Positions 25,351-35,680 of a DNA stretch of 64,000 nt are shown piece by piece (within the stretch, counting starts at the first letter, position 1; each line of letters starts with the position of its first letter). The stretch comes from an uncultured Pseudomonadota bacterium (GTDB lineage: Bacteria; Myxococcota_A; UBA796; SXON01): positions 17,406-81,405 of the forward strand of contig CAIMSU010000070.1 in assembly GCA_903844155.1 (NCBI GenBank), written 5' to 3'. The notes under the pieces are model-generated. The model searched no databases. It was not told where the DNA came from and saw nothing but the letters and a program-made list of their open reading frames with translations. A program made the position numbers and the translations under genes.

Positions 25351-25982
25351 GCACCCTCCCGGGAGTCGCTGCTGCGCAGATCGGTGGAGCCGACGCTCAG
25401 GAGGCGCGCGGCCACGTCCGGAAGGTCGGCGACGTAGTCGAGCGGGGTGAACGGCATCAGCACGAAGCCGAAGGTCCGCAGGAACAACTTGCGGAACCGG
25501 TCAGCCTGAGCCTCGGAGTGGCTGGTGAACAGCACCCAGCCCTCGTGCGTGTTCCAGATCACGTCCACGATGGTGATGCGGGGCAGCGTGCGCTCCAGCA
25601 GCTCCGTCTCCAACGCCTCGCGCAGCTCCGCCTTCACCGAGAACGGCACGCGTTCACGGTTGTTCGCCTTGCACCAGGCTTGCTGGCGTTTCTGGAACAT
25701 TGCGCGGAACAGGGTCGCGGGGATGACCTTTTTATCGACGCGCATCGAGAACGTGGCGTACTGCTGGTAGAGCCAGTGGTTGACGTCGTCGAACTCGGTG
25801 TCGAGCAGGTTGTGGACCTGCGCCCAGCCGAGCCGCTCCTCCTTGTGGACTGCGGTGAGCGCGTCGCGAAACGCGTTCTGGTTGAGCTTCTCGACCGCTT
25901 CGGCCGTCCAAAGCGCGTGGTCGGCGATCTCGCCCACGACCTGGAACCGACGCGCGGACAGGCCGCCCTTGAGCGCGCCCAT
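25347..25982 (-). CDS. RdgC-like protein, N-terminal half
   Basis: The 211-residue ORF resembles the N-terminal half of RdgC: MGALKGGLSARRFQVVGEI, the conserved LGWAQV strand (GW in E. coli RdgC GWVPP), ATFSMRVDKKVIPATLF (family: alR.eeKvlP) and RITIVDVIWNTHEGWVLFTS (MMWID...GLIMVDC). It stops in a Ser/Asp-rich linker just before the C-terminal half begins in another frame. It starts 1 nt into the stop of the upstream Hfq-like gene (TGATG), so three ORFs form one translational chain. Confidence 0.6.
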   Translation of the reverse strand: MGALKGGLSARRFQVVGEIADHALWTAEAVEKLNQNAFRDALTAVHKEERLGWAQVHNLLDTEFDDVNHWLYQQYATFSMRVDKKVIPATLFRAMFQKRQQAWCKANNRERVPFSVKAELREALETELLERTLPRITIVDVIWNTHEGWVLFTSHSEAQADRFRKLFLRTFGFVLMPFTPLDYVADLPDVAARLLSVGSTDLRSSDSREGA

Positions 25983-26824
25983 CAGCTCTTTCCCGGGTGC
26001 GCGTGCTCACCCTTGCGGGCCTCGGCGGCGTCTGCGAGGGCGTGCCGGAACACCACCAGCTCGGCGCCCGCCCGGGTCTTCAACCCGATCTCGAACCGTG
26101 AGAACCACGCGATCTCCCCGGTGTACACCTCGCCCTCCATCGTCGCCAGCCGGACCTGTGTCTTCTGATCCCACCAACCGCCGATCTTCCTGTCGGAGCA
26201 GGCGTAGCGGTCTTGCGGCCGCAACCTCGGCTCGGCCGCCTGGGCGCGCAGGTCCTTGTCGTACTCGAGGTGCTTTCGGATCGCCTTGTAGTCCGCCGGC
26301 GCGAAGGCATATTTGACCGTGGTCTTGTGGATCATCTCAGGTTCGCCGGGCCCCGCGTCGCGCACCTCGCGCACCTCCACCTCGTACTTGTCGTTTCGCA
26401 CGAAGACGACCTGCCGGGTTGCCTGGCCGTACACGCCGATCGACCAGGTGGGGCCGATCGAATCGAAGATCGTGCGGCTGCTGTGCTCCTTCACGTAGGC
26501 CTCGATCCGGCGCTTGCTCAGCACCGCCGCGAGGTCGGCATGCCCCATCGCAACCTGCATCGCGAGCGAGGCCGGGATGTCGTGCAGCCTGGCGATCCGC
26601 CCGGCTTCGTCCTCCCGCTGGAGCGCGATCACCGCCTCGTTCACGGTGAGCTGCCCGTTCGCCACAGCCTGCGCCGACGGCAACGGAAGGCCCTGCCGCA
26701 TCAGCTCCTCCACCTTCTTCCGCCGGGCGATCGCTGCCGCGCTGAGCGGTGGCTTTCCGCCCTTGTGGTGGGGCTTTCCCGGGGTTCCCCCAAACTGCTT
26801 CTTGCGTTCCTGCACCGGCACCAT
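25982..26824 (-). CDS. Long protein with C-terminal Hfq/Sm-like domain
   Basis: The last ~45 residues before a polar tail read LATMEGEVYTGEIAWFSRF then EIGLKTRAGAELVVFRHAL. This aligns with the Sm fold of Hfq: NGIKLQGQI corresponds to EGEVYTGEI, FDQF to FSRF and YKHAI to FRHAL. Hfq binds small RNAs and mRNAs. Upstream are a basic Gly/Pro/Lys region (about 1-30), a tandem helical repeat (LPSAQAVANGQLTVNEAVIAL and IPASLAMQVAMGHADLAAVL, about 45-100) and a middle region with a second beta-rich stretch. Start is ATG 26824; GTG 26815, with GAGG 8 nt upstream, is an alternative. It leads into the split rdgC. RNA binding is inference. Confidence 0.55.
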   Translation of the reverse strand: MVPVQERKKQFGGTPGKPHHKGGKPPLSAAAIARRKKVEELMRQGLPLPSAQAVANGQLTVNEAVIALQREDEAGRIARLHDIPASLAMQVAMGHADLAAVLSKRRIEAYVKEHSSRTIFDSIGPTWSIGVYGQATRQVVFVRNDKYEVEVREVRDAGPGEPEMIHKTTVKYAFAPADYKAIRKHLEYDKDLRAQAAEPRLRPQDRYACSDRKIGGWWDQKTQVRLATMEGEVYTGEIAWFSRFEIGLKTRAGAELVVFRHALADAAEARKGEHAHPGKS

Positions 26825-26902
26825 CCTCGGGCTGGGGCGTATCAAGAAACCGGGTGGGACGGTCCCCCGGCGACGACGACGCTTTCGGATTACCCCGCCG
26901 CC

Positions 26903-28044
26903 GTGCTCGTACTGCTCCTCGCCGCCTGCCATCACGCGAAGGGCCCTGTCGCGCCCACCGTCGCCCCGCTGCGCTACACCCCCTGGCCCACGCTTGCGGA
27001 CGTCGCCTGCGTTCCCACTGCCGCCGCCCCCCCGGCCACCACCTGCGTCGTCCTCGACCGCGACGGCCTCTGGCGCGTGTCACCGACCGATCTGCGCGTG
27101 CGCACAGCCATCGTCGGCCCGAACGCCGGCATCTCCGGCCTGCGCGTGGAAGCCGGCGTCATCCAGCTCGTCGGCGACTGCCCGGACGTCGGTCGGTGCG
27201 CCCGTCCCCTCGACGCCACCGATCCACCCACGCCGCCCGTCGGCCTGCCGCTGGCCGAGTCCACCCCCGCGCCCGAGGACACCGATGCCGACGCGCAGGG
27301 CGTCCTCTTCGCCCACCAGTTCACGGCCGCGACCCACCATCTCGACCGCATCGGCTTCTACCGGCTCGTCCTGACGCCCGACCAGGGCCGCGTCACCCTG
27401 CTTCCAGGCGGCGGGTCCACGCTGCTCCGCACAGGCCACGGTATCAAGGCCGTCCGCCTCGGCCTGCCGGACGCCGTACAACCCTGGCCGGCCACGCTCT
27501 CGCTCCACCCCACGGGCCAGGAGCTGTACGTCCTCGCCTGGCCGGACGGCACGCTCCGCGCGCTCGACCCGCTCACCCTCGCGCCCCACTGGTCGCTCCC
27601 GCTCGACGCCCCCGCGTTCGGGCTGTACGTCGATGGCGGCGGGCGCTACCTCGTCGGGGAATTGGGCGCGCTTGAGGCCCCACCGTCCGTCGCCGCCTTT
27701 TCGGCCGACGACCCGGCCGGGCCGACCTCCGCCCTCGACCGCATCGCTCCCTGGCCCGAGCCGAACGGGGCAACCGACGACGAGGTCCTCCGCGCGCTCG
27801 ACGCCCCGCCCGCCGTCGCCACCTTCGTGGTCGACCTCGCCAACCGCAGCGTCGCGCTCGCGATCCCCGGTCGTCTGCGCCGCGCCGTCGCGATCCCCGC
27901 GAGCCCCGGCGAGGACGCTGGCCTCCTCGTCGCGACGACGGACGCCATCCAGTACATTGCGCCCTCCCCGCGCCCGCCCTCACAGGGCGCAGCGCCTGTC
28001 GCACCACCCCCTGTCGCCCCCTCCCCCCTTGCCCCGGCATCCCC

Positions 28045-28048
<4 letters not shown>
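26903..28048 (+). CDS. Lipoprotein with predicted beta-propeller
   Basis: GTG 26903 gives MLVLLLAACHHAKG, an extremely short lipoprotein signal with no basic residues (Cys9). No other start codon precedes it in frame nearby. The 381-residue mature part is beta-rich with repeated patterns such as LSLHPTGQELYVLAWPDGTLRALDPLTL and GLYVDGGGRYLVGELG, which suggest a beta-propeller. A Pro/Ala-rich C-terminal tail follows. Function unknown. The stop overlaps the peroxiredoxin start by 4 nt (ATGA). Confidence 0.65.
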
Positions 28049-28497
<449 letters not shown>

Positions 28498-28500
28498 GCG

Positions 28501-28547
28501 GGAGGCGGGAAAGCGTTCTTTCCTCCAGCCTAAGACCTCCAGCCTTG
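28501..28547. terminator. Possible terminator hairpin and shared repeat between bcp and mreB
   Basis: The spacer holds the hairpin GGGAAAG-CGTT-CTTTCCT (28507-28524, one wobble) and then CT-rich repeats with two copies of CCTCCAGCCT-like sequence. Stretch 28526-28546 matches 16297-16317 at 18 of 21 positions. No clear U-tract is present, so termination is tentative. Confidence 0.4.
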
Positions 28548-28561
28548 GGCCTGGCGCCTCC

Positions 28562-29593
<1,032 letters not shown>

Positions 29594-29655
29594 CGCAGTC
29601 CTCCAGAGCCCCTTCGGGCGGGTTTTGGGTGGTCGCCGGACATAACCGCCGACGA

Positions 29656-30135
29656 CTAGTTCTGATCGGCCGACTTGGACAGGTCGTGCTCGGTGTACGG
29701 CCGGCCAATCTCATCCGCGAGCTGGTGCGCCTGCAGATCGAGCGGCTCGTCGCCTTGCTTGAAGACATACCGCTTGCCGGCGACGGTCAGCACATCGACC
29801 TCGAACGGGCGCGGGCGCGTGTTGGACACGTATTCCACCGACGCGACATCCTTGAAGTACACGCGGTCGGCCTCGGTGCGCGTGGCGTACCGGGTCGTGA
29901 AGACGATGGACTGCGTCTCCTTGTCGATGGAGATCTTGAACGTCTTGTTCTGGTCCTGCATGTACCCGAACGCGACCGCGCTCACGATCGCGCAGCCCAG
30001 CGCGAGCAGGACGATCGGGAACAACGGCGATTTTGTCGTCTTCGGGATCGCCTTGAAGTCGTGGAAGCAGCTCTTGCACAGGTTCGCGATCTGGGGGACT
30101 TCAGTTCCACAGTTCGGACAGACCTTGGTAGACAC
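29656..30135 (-). CDS. Zinc-ribbon membrane protein
   Basis: The 159-residue protein starts with a two-Cys-pair zinc ribbon (KVCPNCG...NLCKSCF), a linker, one transmembrane helix (about 37-58) and a soluble C-terminal domain (about 65-150) of mixed alpha/beta type. Such small membrane proteins are common and mostly uncharacterised. GTG 30135 has GGAG 5 nt upstream. It lies between the LpxH-like gene and mreB. Confidence 0.75.
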   Translation of the reverse strand: MSTKVCPNCGTEVPQIANLCKSCFHDFKAIPKTTKSPLFPIVLLALGCAIVSAVAFGYMQDQNKTFKISIDKETQSIVFTTRYATRTEADRVYFKDVASVEYVSNTRPRPFEVDVLTVAGKRYVFKQGDEPLDLQAHQLADEIGRPYTEHDLSKSADQN

Positions 30136-30182
30136 ATGTACTCCGACGTCCCGGGCTTTCTACCGGCCAAGGGGCGACCGCG

Positions 30183-30929
30183 TCAAGCGCGCGGGTGCAA
30201 AGGACTGGCGAATTCTCGGATCTGGAGCGGGTCGTCCAGGGCGGAGTCAAAGGCGACGAACGTCCCGTGCGTCACGCCATCACCGATGTTCACCACGATC
30301 TGGTCGGGCTTTTCGGGCCTCGGCACGCGCAGCAGCGCGGGAGCGTGGGTGTGCCCGTAGATGACGACGTCGTCGGGCTGACGGCTGGCCCACGCGACCT
30401 GCGCTGCGATCAGCGCCGAGTTCTCCCGCACCTCCCCATGGCCGGCGAGCCAGGCAAGGAACCGCCACGCTCGCCCCGGCGACATCGCGTTCACGAACGC
30501 CCGGAATGCCGAGCCACGCAACAGGGCCGAGAGGGCTGCGTAGCCGACGCTGACATCGGCCTGGTCGCCGTGCGCGAGCAGCACGCGTCGCCCAGCCCAC
30601 TCAGCGCGAACCGCGCCTTCATCGCCCGGAATCGTCGCACCGAGGGCGCCGAAGAACTCGTGGACGTGCCAGTCGTGGTTGCCGGGGAGCACCACGAGCC
30701 GCCCCGGCAGGAAGGGGCGGAGCGCGTCGACGACCTCGGCGTACTGCGGGAGCGGGACGAGCCCTTCGCTGCCGGGCCAGTGCCACCAGTGCTGGAAGAC
30801 GTCGCCGCAAAGGCAGAGCTGGTCGACGTTTCCCTCCTCCGCGAGCGCGGCCAGGAACGCGAGGAAGGCCCGCTGCCTGGGGCAATCCGGACCGGCGATG
30901 TGCAGGTCGGAGACGCAGAGGACGCGCAC
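30183..30929 (-). CDS. Calcineurin-like phosphoesterase, LpxH-like UDP-diacylglucosamine hydrolase
   Basis: All five metallophosphatase blocks are present: DLH (8-10), GDVF (about 42-45), GNHD (about 83-86), HGD (about 120) and GHTH (about 193-196). The GDVFQHWW and NHDWHVHEFF surroundings resemble LpxH, which cleaves UDP-2,3-diacylglucosamine to lipid X in lipid A synthesis. At 248 residues the length is close to E. coli LpxH (240). Substrate is inferred; another phosphoesterase is possible. Starts at GTG 30929, 23 nt after the upstream membrane-protein gene. Confidence 0.75.
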   Translation of the reverse strand: MRVLCVSDLHIAGPDCPRQRAFLAFLAALAEEGNVDQLCLCGDVFQHWWHWPGSEGLVPLPQYAEVVDALRPFLPGRLVVLPGNHDWHVHEFFGALGATIPGDEGAVRAEWAGRRVLLAHGDQADVSVGYAALSALLRGSAFRAFVNAMSPGRAWRFLAWLAGHGEVRENSALIAAQVAWASRQPDDVVIYGHTHAPALLRVPRPEKPDQIVVNIGDGVTHGTFVAFDSALDDPLQIREFASPLHPRA

Positions 30930-30951
30930 GGCCGTTGTGCCTGGGGCTCGC

Positions 30952-31683
30952 CTAGAACGACGGATCGGGCATGAAGTCCTGGCTGCGACCGCTCAAATGC
31001 ACGTAGACGAGGCCCTGGGCGACCAGCACGATGGGCGCGACCACGATGAGCCCGAGCCCGCACGTGCCGCAAAACGCCACGAACACCGCAAACGACGCGA
31101 TGAGCCCGAACACGAAGAGGTTGAGCAGGTGGTCGCTCGCCAGCTTCCACGCGTACGACAGCGCGCCGAACGCCCCGAGATCGGTGTCCATGACGATCAT
31201 CATCGTGAACTGCAGCCCGATGGCGACCACGATGCCCGGGAGGAAGCACATGCAGCAGCCGACCACGATCGCCAACGTCATCAGCAAAAACGCCCCGAGG
31301 AGCGAGCCGATCCGGGAGAAGGCGACGCTGAACACCCCCATGTCGGGCGCCTCACCTCGCGCCACCGACAAGCCAAGCCGCGCCAGCGCCCCGGAGACGA
31401 GCACCGAGAGCGGGAGCGTCAGCGCCGTGGCGGCGAGCTGCAGGACCAGCCGGATCCCCGCCACCAGCGCCTGCGCACCATCCCCTCCCCGTTTATCGGC
31501 GAACACCGTCGCGATGCCAACCACGACGCCCTGGACCATCCCGATGGCGAAGTTGATCCCGAACTGGACCACCCACGTCGCAAAGCAGATCCCGATCAGG
31601 ATGGGGAGGTGCGGCAACGCCCGCTCCCACGCCCGCTGCAGCATCTCGATGGGGGACCACTCTGCGGCTACGTAGGGTTCCAT
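30952..31683 (-). CDS. Integral membrane protein of unknown function
   Basis: The 243-residue protein has about five to six hydrophobic helices (about 27-50, 80-100, 120-145, 150-175 and 195-230), with amphipathic starts like EMLQRAWERALPHLPILIG. This pattern resembles families that arrange hydrophobic hairpins near the membrane (DUF975-like). A CCMCF cluster lies in the middle. It sits between the SRPBCC and LpxH-like genes. No function can be assigned. Confidence 0.7.
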   Translation of the reverse strand: MEPYVAAEWSPIEMLQRAWERALPHLPILIGICFATWVVQFGINFAIGMVQGVVVGIATVFADKRGGDGAQALVAGIRLVLQLAATALTLPLSVLVSGALARLGLSVARGEAPDMGVFSVAFSRIGSLLGAFLLMTLAIVVGCCMCFLPGIVVAIGLQFTMMIVMDTDLGAFGALSYAWKLASDHLLNLFVFGLIASFAVFVAFCGTCGLGLIVVAPIVLVAQGLVYVHLSGRSQDFMPDPSF

Positions 31684-31707
31684 GGGGGCTCCGGTGTTGC
31701 GCGGGTA

Positions 31708-32181
31708 TCAAGGAACCGGTCGGGAGGAGCCCTCGGCGCGCGCGCGAAACGCCTCCAGCATCTCCCCCAGGCTCGTCCCCGCCAACGTGGTCGCCAGCGA
31801 GGTCGGCAGGAACATCGCCAGGTCTATCGCCAGCTCGTACGTCGCGCGCGTCCCGACGCGGCCATCCTCCCCCGCCGGCGTAGGCACCAGCGTCCAGCTC
31901 CCCTCATTCGCCCGGAACGCCTGCCCCTCCACCAGCGACCACCGCACGACGATCGCGCCATCGTCGCGCTCCGGCAGGCGCCACAGCCGCAACGTGTAGT
32001 GCAGGTGGCGGATGACCTCGATGCCGAACACGACCGTCCAGTCATCGGTGCCAGCGGTCAGCAACGGCGTGGCGCTCCGCACGTTCCCCAGGAACTCGGG
32101 GTACCGCGGAAAGTCCACGATCACGGCGTAGAGCTCCGCGGGCGCCACGGCGACGTCGATCGTCCGCGACACCCGGGGCAT
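31708..32181 (-). CDS. SRPBCC/START-like lipid-binding protein (Coq10/RatA type)
   Basis: The 157-residue protein has the layout of polyketide-cyclase/Coq10-like domains: TIDVAVAPAELYAVIVDFPRYPEFLGNV at the N-terminus, several strands, and a long C-terminal helix (SLATTLAGTSLGEMLEAFRARA). Such domains hold hydrophobic ligands such as quinones. Its start overlaps the RecG-like stop by 1 nt (TGATG), so it is translationally linked to that gene. The ligand is unknown. Confidence 0.8.
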   Translation of the reverse strand: MPRVSRTIDVAVAPAELYAVIVDFPRYPEFLGNVRSATPLLTAGTDDWTVVFGIEVIRHLHYTLRLWRLPERDDGAIVVRWSLVEGQAFRANEGSWTLVPTPAGEDGRVGTRATYELAIDLAMFLPTSLATTLAGTSLGEMLEAFRARAEGSSRPVP

Positions 32182-35141
32182 CAGCGGCGACGCCTGCGCT
32201 TGCGTCCGTTCGCCCGCGCCTGGGCCTGCGCCTGCGCCGGCGTTGCCTGCGTGCTCGGCCCCGCCGCAGGAACTGGGCGTTCAACCTCCATGTCCAGCGA
32301 AACGTCCTCCCCGAGGCGCGTGCGCACCTGCGCGAGCAGCGCCCGATGCACCCGGCGCTTCAACCCGGGGTCGACGGCGAGCAGCCGAACCGCGTCCTGC
32401 CGCGTCCGGATGAGCAGTTCCCGGTCTTTCGCAGGCTCGGCCCAGGTGAATCCGGGGATCTCCTCCGAGCCGCTCTGGCCCGCGTACAGCTCGGCGATCT
32501 GCCAGCCGTCGGTCTCCTTGCAGAACGCGTCGATGCGCGCGCGCGCGGCGATGTCCGGCTCCTGGCCCATGACGAGCAGGCAGCGGCCGGGCGTCGCACC
32601 CTGACCGACAAGCGCCCGGAGCTGATGCAGCCGCACGATGTCAAACTCCTCGGCGTGCTCGATGATCACGACGGCCGCGTTGGGGATGACCGGGCCGTTC
32701 TCGACATGCGTCGTCGCGAGCAACACGTCGGCGCGGCGATGCAGAAAATCGTCGAACGCCCGGAACCGCTCTTCCTTGGACAGCGCGCCGTGGAAGATCC
32801 CCACACGCGCGCCTGGAAACGCGCTTTCCCGGAGCGATTCCGCCATGTGGCGCGCCTCGGACGACGACAGGAGGTCCATCCCGCGCAGCAACGGAAAGAC
32901 CAGCAGGACCTGGTTCTTACGGTCAAGCGCCTCGCGGGCGACGGCGTAGGCATCGGTGCGCTGCTCGGCAGACCACACGGATGTGGTCACGGCGGGCACT
33001 GGCGCCGGGAGGGTCGTCAGCGCGAGGTGGCCGTAGACGGAGAGGGCGACGGCCGCGGCGACCGGCGTTGGGGTCACGACGAGGACGTCCGGACGCCCCC
33101 CCTCCTCCAGCCGCGACAGGTCGACGCCACCGAAGTTGCCGTGCTCCTGCAGGATCACCAGCCCGAGCTTGCGGAACGGCGGTGGGTCCGTGGCGAGGCC
33201 GTGCGTGCCGAAAACGACCAGCGACTCGCCCTTCTTGATGGCATCCGCCGCCGCACCCCGGGCGGGACCGCTCACCAGCACGGGCTCGACGCCCCCGTTG
33301 CGAAGGAGCTCCTGGGCGAAGAGGAACTGGTGCTCGGCGCTCTGGGCATCGGGGCAGAGGAACAGCACCTGGTGCTTGCCCTCGGCGACGGTGAGCATGG
33401 CGGCAGCGAGCACCTCGTGGGCGCCAGCGCCGGCGTCCGCTTGAAGGAGCCGCGCCATCGGCTGTGAACGCCGAAGATCCCGCCGGATGTCGTCCAACGC
33501 GGACTCCTGCGCGTCGCTGAGCTGCCAGCCGGCCTGGGCGAGCGAGCGGGCGACGAGGCCGAACAGCGCGGAGTTGGCGGTGCCACGCTCCCGGCCCTGC
33601 CGCTGCCGCATCATCGCGACGCCGAGCTGCACCTGCAGGAGTTCATCGAACGCGAGGCGTGCACGGCCCTTTCGCGACATGTTGGCGGGGAAGTGGACGT
33701 CCTTGAGCGCAGGCGCGAGCGCGATGAGCTTGTGACGCTCGACCAGCTCGGGCGGAAGGTGATCGGCGAGGCCGTCGACATAGCGCTTGAGCGCGACCCG
33801 CAGCCCGGCCCGGACGCGCGCGTCGTCCACTCCGGGGATCGCGTAGCGCGGCAACCAATCGCCGCCGCGACCGTCGATCCCGAGCAGCTCGGCCTCCAGG
33901 ACAACGCCGTCCCAGACCCGCGACCCGCCCGCCTCCTCGATTCCCTCCTGAGGCGTCGCCGCTTCGCCCGGCTCCCAATGGCCCGCAACGCCAAGCTCCG
34001 TCCCGCCAGCAGCGTCCCGAACGTCCGCCGGAGGCGCCGACCAGCGGCAGACCACCGAACCCCGCTCGCTCACGAGCCGCAGCTCAAAACGCCGGGCTCC
34101 GGCACCAAACCGCGTGCAACGCCCGCGGACCGTCCCGCGCACGATCACCGGTCCCGTCGGCGAGACGCCGCTCACCAGCCGGTCTCCTGCCCGCTCCGTG
34201 GCGACGGGCGCGCGCAGGAGCAGCCCCGCGATGTCCTCGACGCCCGCCTCATCCAGCGCGGCGATCTCGTCGTCCGTGTACACGCCAAGCGCGGCCAGGG
34301 GCGCGCCCGTGTGCTCGGGGTGCCCGAGCGCCCAGGACCGGATCTCCGGCGGGGGCTCGGGTTCACGGCGGCGCGGCTCCCGATCCTCCGCCGGCGGACC
34401 CTGCCGACCCGACGCGTCCTCGTTTCGTCCGTCGCGACGAGGCTCATCCCGCCGCGGTTCATCGCGCCGGCCTTCGTCGCGTCGTGGCTCACGGGGCTCA
34501 CGGGGCTCGTCCCGGCGAGCCTGCTCAGGCCGCGGCTCCCGCGCTTCGTCGCGGCGATGGTCGTCCCGTCGACCGTCCTCGCGGCCACCTCGCCGGGGCC
34601 CACGATCGTCACCTTGCCGGGCTCCCCGCTCGTCGCCCTGCCTCGGCCCGCGGTCGTCGTTCTGCCTCGGCCGCTCGGGCTCACCTGCCGCCTGTTCGTT
34701 CGGCTCAAACGCGCCGGCGCTCTCCCGCAAGGCACGAACCTCCTCGCGAATATCGGCAGTCACCACCTCCACGACCGGAGGCGGCGGCGGTGGCGCCAGC
34801 ACGCGTCGCTCGCTCGCCACCTCGGCCGGCAGCAACTGGGCTCGCGGCTCGCCGGCGACCCCGGGCGACCCAACCTGCGCCTGCAACGCGGAAAGCTCCG
34901 CCAACGCCATCCCGATCCGCTCGGTGCGTTCGCCTTCCTCCGCATCGCCCAGGCCCACCACGAGCGCCTCGATCGTCGAAAACCGCGCACCGTGCTCGGG
35001 ATTCGCTGCCCCGCTCGTGAGCCATCGTCGCAACGCCCCCTCGACCGCGCCTACAGCAGCCGCAGGAGCCGACGAACGGGAAACCCAAAGCAACGTACGG
35101 TTCAGCACGTCGACCGCGCTGACCACCGATTCATCCGACAT
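32181..35141 (-). CDS. RecG-like protein with degenerate helicase motifs (probable pseudo-helicase)
   Basis: The 986-residue protein follows RecG in length and order: an N-terminal region, a wedge/OB-like domain (about 300-400), then two helicase lobes (about 540-900). Helicase residues are lost: Walker A reads ADAGAGAHE (RecG has GDVGSGKT), the DEQHRFG box reads LQEHGNFG, TATPIPRTL reads TPTPVAAAV, and RGRVGRG reads RALVGQG. Flanking family landmarks (LALSVYGHL, IFHGALSKEER, VLLATTHVENG, LHQLRALVG) remain. Residues about 150-270 are a low-complexity Arg/Asp/Glu/Pro/Gly segment, and the C-terminus is an Arg-rich run. ATG 35141 has AAGGA 8 nt upstream. It probably binds DNA without unwinding it. 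Confidence 0.8.
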   Translation of the reverse strand: MSDESVVSAVDVLNRTLLWVSRSSAPAAAVGAVEGALRRWLTSGAANPEHGARFSTIEALVVGLGDAEEGERTERIGMALAELSALQAQVGSPGVAGEPRAQLLPAEVASERRVLAPPPPPPVVEVVTADIREEVRALRESAGAFEPNEQAAGEPERPRQNDDRGPRQGDERGARQGDDRGPRRGGREDGRRDDHRRDEAREPRPEQARRDEPREPREPRRDEGRRDEPRRDEPRRDGRNEDASGRQGPPAEDREPRRREPEPPPEIRSWALGHPEHTGAPLAALGVYTDDEIAALDEAGVEDIAGLLLRAPVATERAGDRLVSGVSPTGPVIVRGTVRGRCTRFGAGARRFELRLVSERGSVVCRWSAPPADVRDAAGGTELGVAGHWEPGEAATPQEGIEEAGGSRVWDGVVLEAELLGIDGRGGDWLPRYAIPGVDDARVRAGLRVALKRYVDGLADHLPPELVERHKLIALAPALKDVHFPANMSRKGRARLAFDELLQVQLGVAMMRQRQGRERGTANSALFGLVARSLAQAGWQLSDAQESALDDIRRDLRRSQPMARLLQADAGAGAHEVLAAAMLTVAEGKHQVLFLCPDAQSAEHQFLFAQELLRNGGVEPVLVSGPARGAAADAIKKGESLVVFGTHGLATDPPPFRKLGLVILQEHGNFGGVDLSRLEEGGRPDVLVVTPTPVAAAVALSVYGHLALTTLPAPVPAVTTSVWSAEQRTDAYAVAREALDRKNQVLLVFPLLRGMDLLSSSEARHMAESLRESAFPGARVGIFHGALSKEERFRAFDDFLHRRADVLLATTHVENGPVIPNAAVVIIEHAEEFDIVRLHQLRALVGQGATPGRCLLVMGQEPDIAARARIDAFCKETDGWQIAELYAGQSGSEEIPGFTWAEPAKDRELLIRTRQDAVRLLAVDPGLKRRVHRALLAQVRTRLGEDVSLDMEVERPVPAAGPSTQATPAQAQAQARANGRKRRRRR

Positions 35142-35200
35142 GAAGACCATCCTTGCCGATCACGCGAGGGCGACCAGCGGTTTGGCGCTCCCCAGCGCCT

Positions 35201-35680
35201 CTACTTGTAGAGGACCGCCTTGATGATCACGGTCCGGGTGCCCTTCGGGGTCTCGAAGCGCACCTCGTCGTCCACCCGGCGGCCGAGCAGGGCACGCCCG
35301 ATGGGGGACGAATAGGAAATCTGCCCGGCCCGGACGTTGGCCTCCTCAAGCCCGACGATGCGGTAGGTGAACCGCTCCTCGGAGTCCTCGTCCTCCAGGT
35401 CCACCGTTGTTCCGAAGACCACGGTGTTGCTGGGAACCATCTTGGTGACGTCCACAACCTCGGAGAGCGCGAGCCGGTATTCCAGCTCCCGCACCCGGCC
35501 CTCGATGTGGGCCTGACGCTCCTTGGCGTCCTCAAACTCGGCGTTCTCGCTGATGTCCCCGTGCTCGCGCGCCTCTTCGATGTCGCGCACCACCTGGGGC
35601 CGAAGCACTTCCCGCACGTGCTTGAACTCCGCCAGCATCTTCTGGTAGCCGGCGGGGGTCATGGGAATGCGTTCGCTCAT
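35201..35680 (-). CDS. greA: Transcription elongation factor GreA
   Basis: GreA restarts backtracked RNA polymerase by stimulating transcript cleavage. At 159 residues it has the normal length. The coiled-coil domain carries the acidic tip EAREHGDISENAEFEDAKE (about 36-53), and the C-terminal FKBP-like domain has RIVG and ISYSSPIGRALLGRRVDDEV. Its start overlaps the upstream dihydroorotase-like gene by 4 nt (ATGA), placing it in the pyrimidine transcript. A gap of 60 nt separates it from the RecG-like gene. Confidence 0.95.
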   Translation of the reverse strand: MSERIPMTPAGYQKMLAEFKHVREVLRPQVVRDIEEAREHGDISENAEFEDAKERQAHIEGRVRELEYRLALSEVVDVTKMVPSNTVVFGTTVDLEDEDSEERFTYRIVGLEEANVRAGQISYSSPIGRALLGRRVDDEVRFETPKGTRTVIIKAVLYK

